The position numbers and the translations under genes are program-made. Below, one piece after another: positions 6,342 through 6,498 of a stretch of DNA of 6,498 nt. The notes below the pieces were generated by a model that was not told the origin of the DNA, did not search any database, and saw only the letters and a list, made by a program, of their open reading frames with translations. Position 1 is the stretch's first letter; each line of letters starts with the position of its first letter. The DNA comes from an uncultured Acidimicrobiales bacterium (lineage in GTDB: Bacteria; Actinomycetota; Acidimicrobiia; Acidimicrobiales; SZUA-35): contig CALJAE010000155.1 in the NCBI GenBank assembly GCA_938028175.1, forward strand, positions 1 to 6,498, in the 5' to 3' direction.

Positions 6342-6498
6342 GTGGCTGCAACCAAAACAAAAAAGAAAGCGACTGCTAAGCGCAAGCCAGCAGCAAAAAA
6401 GAAAGCAACTGCAAAGCGCAAGCCAGCAGCAAAAAAGAAAGCAACTGCAAAGCGCAAGCCAGCAGCAAAAAAGAAAGCAACTGCAAAGCGCAAGCCAG
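6342..6498 (+). CDS. Lys/Ala/Pro-rich repeat protein, histone H1-like (3' end outside window)
   Basis: From GTG 6342, preceded by AAGGAG nine bases upstream, the frame stays open to the right edge and gives 52 whole codons. The protein begins MAATKT and then repeats a 12-residue unit, KKKATAKRKPAA, three times in full and once in part. It has no acidic residue in the visible part. Such Lys/Ala/Pro tails bind DNA non-specifically. They occur in bacterial histone H1-like proteins, in AlgP-like proteins and at the C-terminus of actinobacterial HU (HupB). Here the repeats start at residue 7, so no HU fold precedes them. A folded domain could follow beyond the window. Nucleoid binding is inference from composition. 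An RNA-binding or ribosome-associated tail is another possibility. Confidence 0.75.
   Translation, partial: MAATKTKKKATAKRKPAAKKKATAKRKPAAKKKATAKRKPAAKKKATAKRKP
6360..6498 (+). repeat. 36-bp in-frame tandem repeat, three full units and one partial
   Basis: Units start at 6360, 6396, 6432 and 6468. The last is cut at 31 of 36 bases by the window edge. Each full unit is twelve codons long. Unit 1 differs from the others by two synonymous third-position changes (GCG and GCT where later units have GCA). Units 2, 3 and the visible part of 4 are identical. The array lies inside the Lys-rich coding region and is not a CRISPR, as there are no spacers. Confidence 0.92.

Noticed and set aside
6290..6493. 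Minus-strand open frame encoding repeated hydrophobic Phe/Ala/Leu segments, like a small membrane protein
   Set aside because: It is the antisense reading of the Lys/Ala/Pro repeat. The plus strand has a strong Shine-Dalgarno and a sensible basic protein, and the minus frame has no support of its own.
6360..6498. 36-bp repeats as a possible CRISPR array
   Set aside because: The units are directly adjacent with no spacers, keep a reading frame and encode a low-complexity basic protein.
1..6498. A new multi-gene system such as a defence island, biosynthetic cluster or mobile element
   Set aside because: The genes are unrelated housekeeping or single-function genes with their own promoters. 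No transposase, integrase, attachment site, toxin-antitoxin pair or nuclease cluster is visible.

Overview
The window looks like a piece of chromosome from an actinobacterium (Actinomycetota), probably an uncultured, environmental one of moderate GC content. The main reason is the 1218-residue kgd gene. It fuses an E2-type acyltransferase domain to a 2-oxoglutarate decarboxylase/dehydrogenase E1, which is the Kgd/OdhA form typical of actinobacteria. GTG and TTG starts, and two promoters that appear to give leaderless mRNAs, fit this. The base composition (GC in the high forties by eye) is lower than in mycobacteria or streptomycetes. A finer placement such as Acidimicrobiia is only a guess.

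Layout from left to right. (1) Positions 1-323, plus strand: the C-terminal end of a small membrane protein that resembles the DedA/VTT family, cut by the window edge. (2) Positions 320-1084, minus strand: a complete exodeoxyribonuclease III (xth). It converges on the first gene, and the two stop codons share the palindrome TTAA. (3) Positions 1085-1173: a short divergent promoter region with one candidate -10 box per strand, each 6-7 nt from a GTG start, and a 16-bp imperfect palindrome between them. (4) Positions 1174-4830, plus strand: kgd. (5) Positions 4831-4950: a spacer with an extended -10, a perfect 6-bp inverted repeat at the expected transcription start and a Shine-Dalgarno sequence. 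(6) Positions 4951-6204, plus strand: an exported DUF1996-family protein of unknown function. (7) Positions 6205-6341: a spacer with a long hairpin and then the leader of the next gene. (8) Positions 6342-6498, plus strand: the start of a very basic Lys/Ala/Pro repeat protein, probably a histone H1-like or HU-tail-like DNA-binding protein, cut by the right edge inside a 36-bp tandem repeat.

The genes do not form a pathway. Kgd is a central carbon enzyme (TCA cycle), Xth is base-excision repair, and the DUF1996 protein acts outside the cytoplasm. Each complete gene seems to have its own promoter. I see no mobile element, CRISPR array, RNA gene or defence locus, and no convincing new multi-gene system. 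The points most worth a second look are the near-identical 36-bp repeats in the last gene, the DUF1996 protein with its operator-like hairpin, and the back-to-back leaderless promoters.
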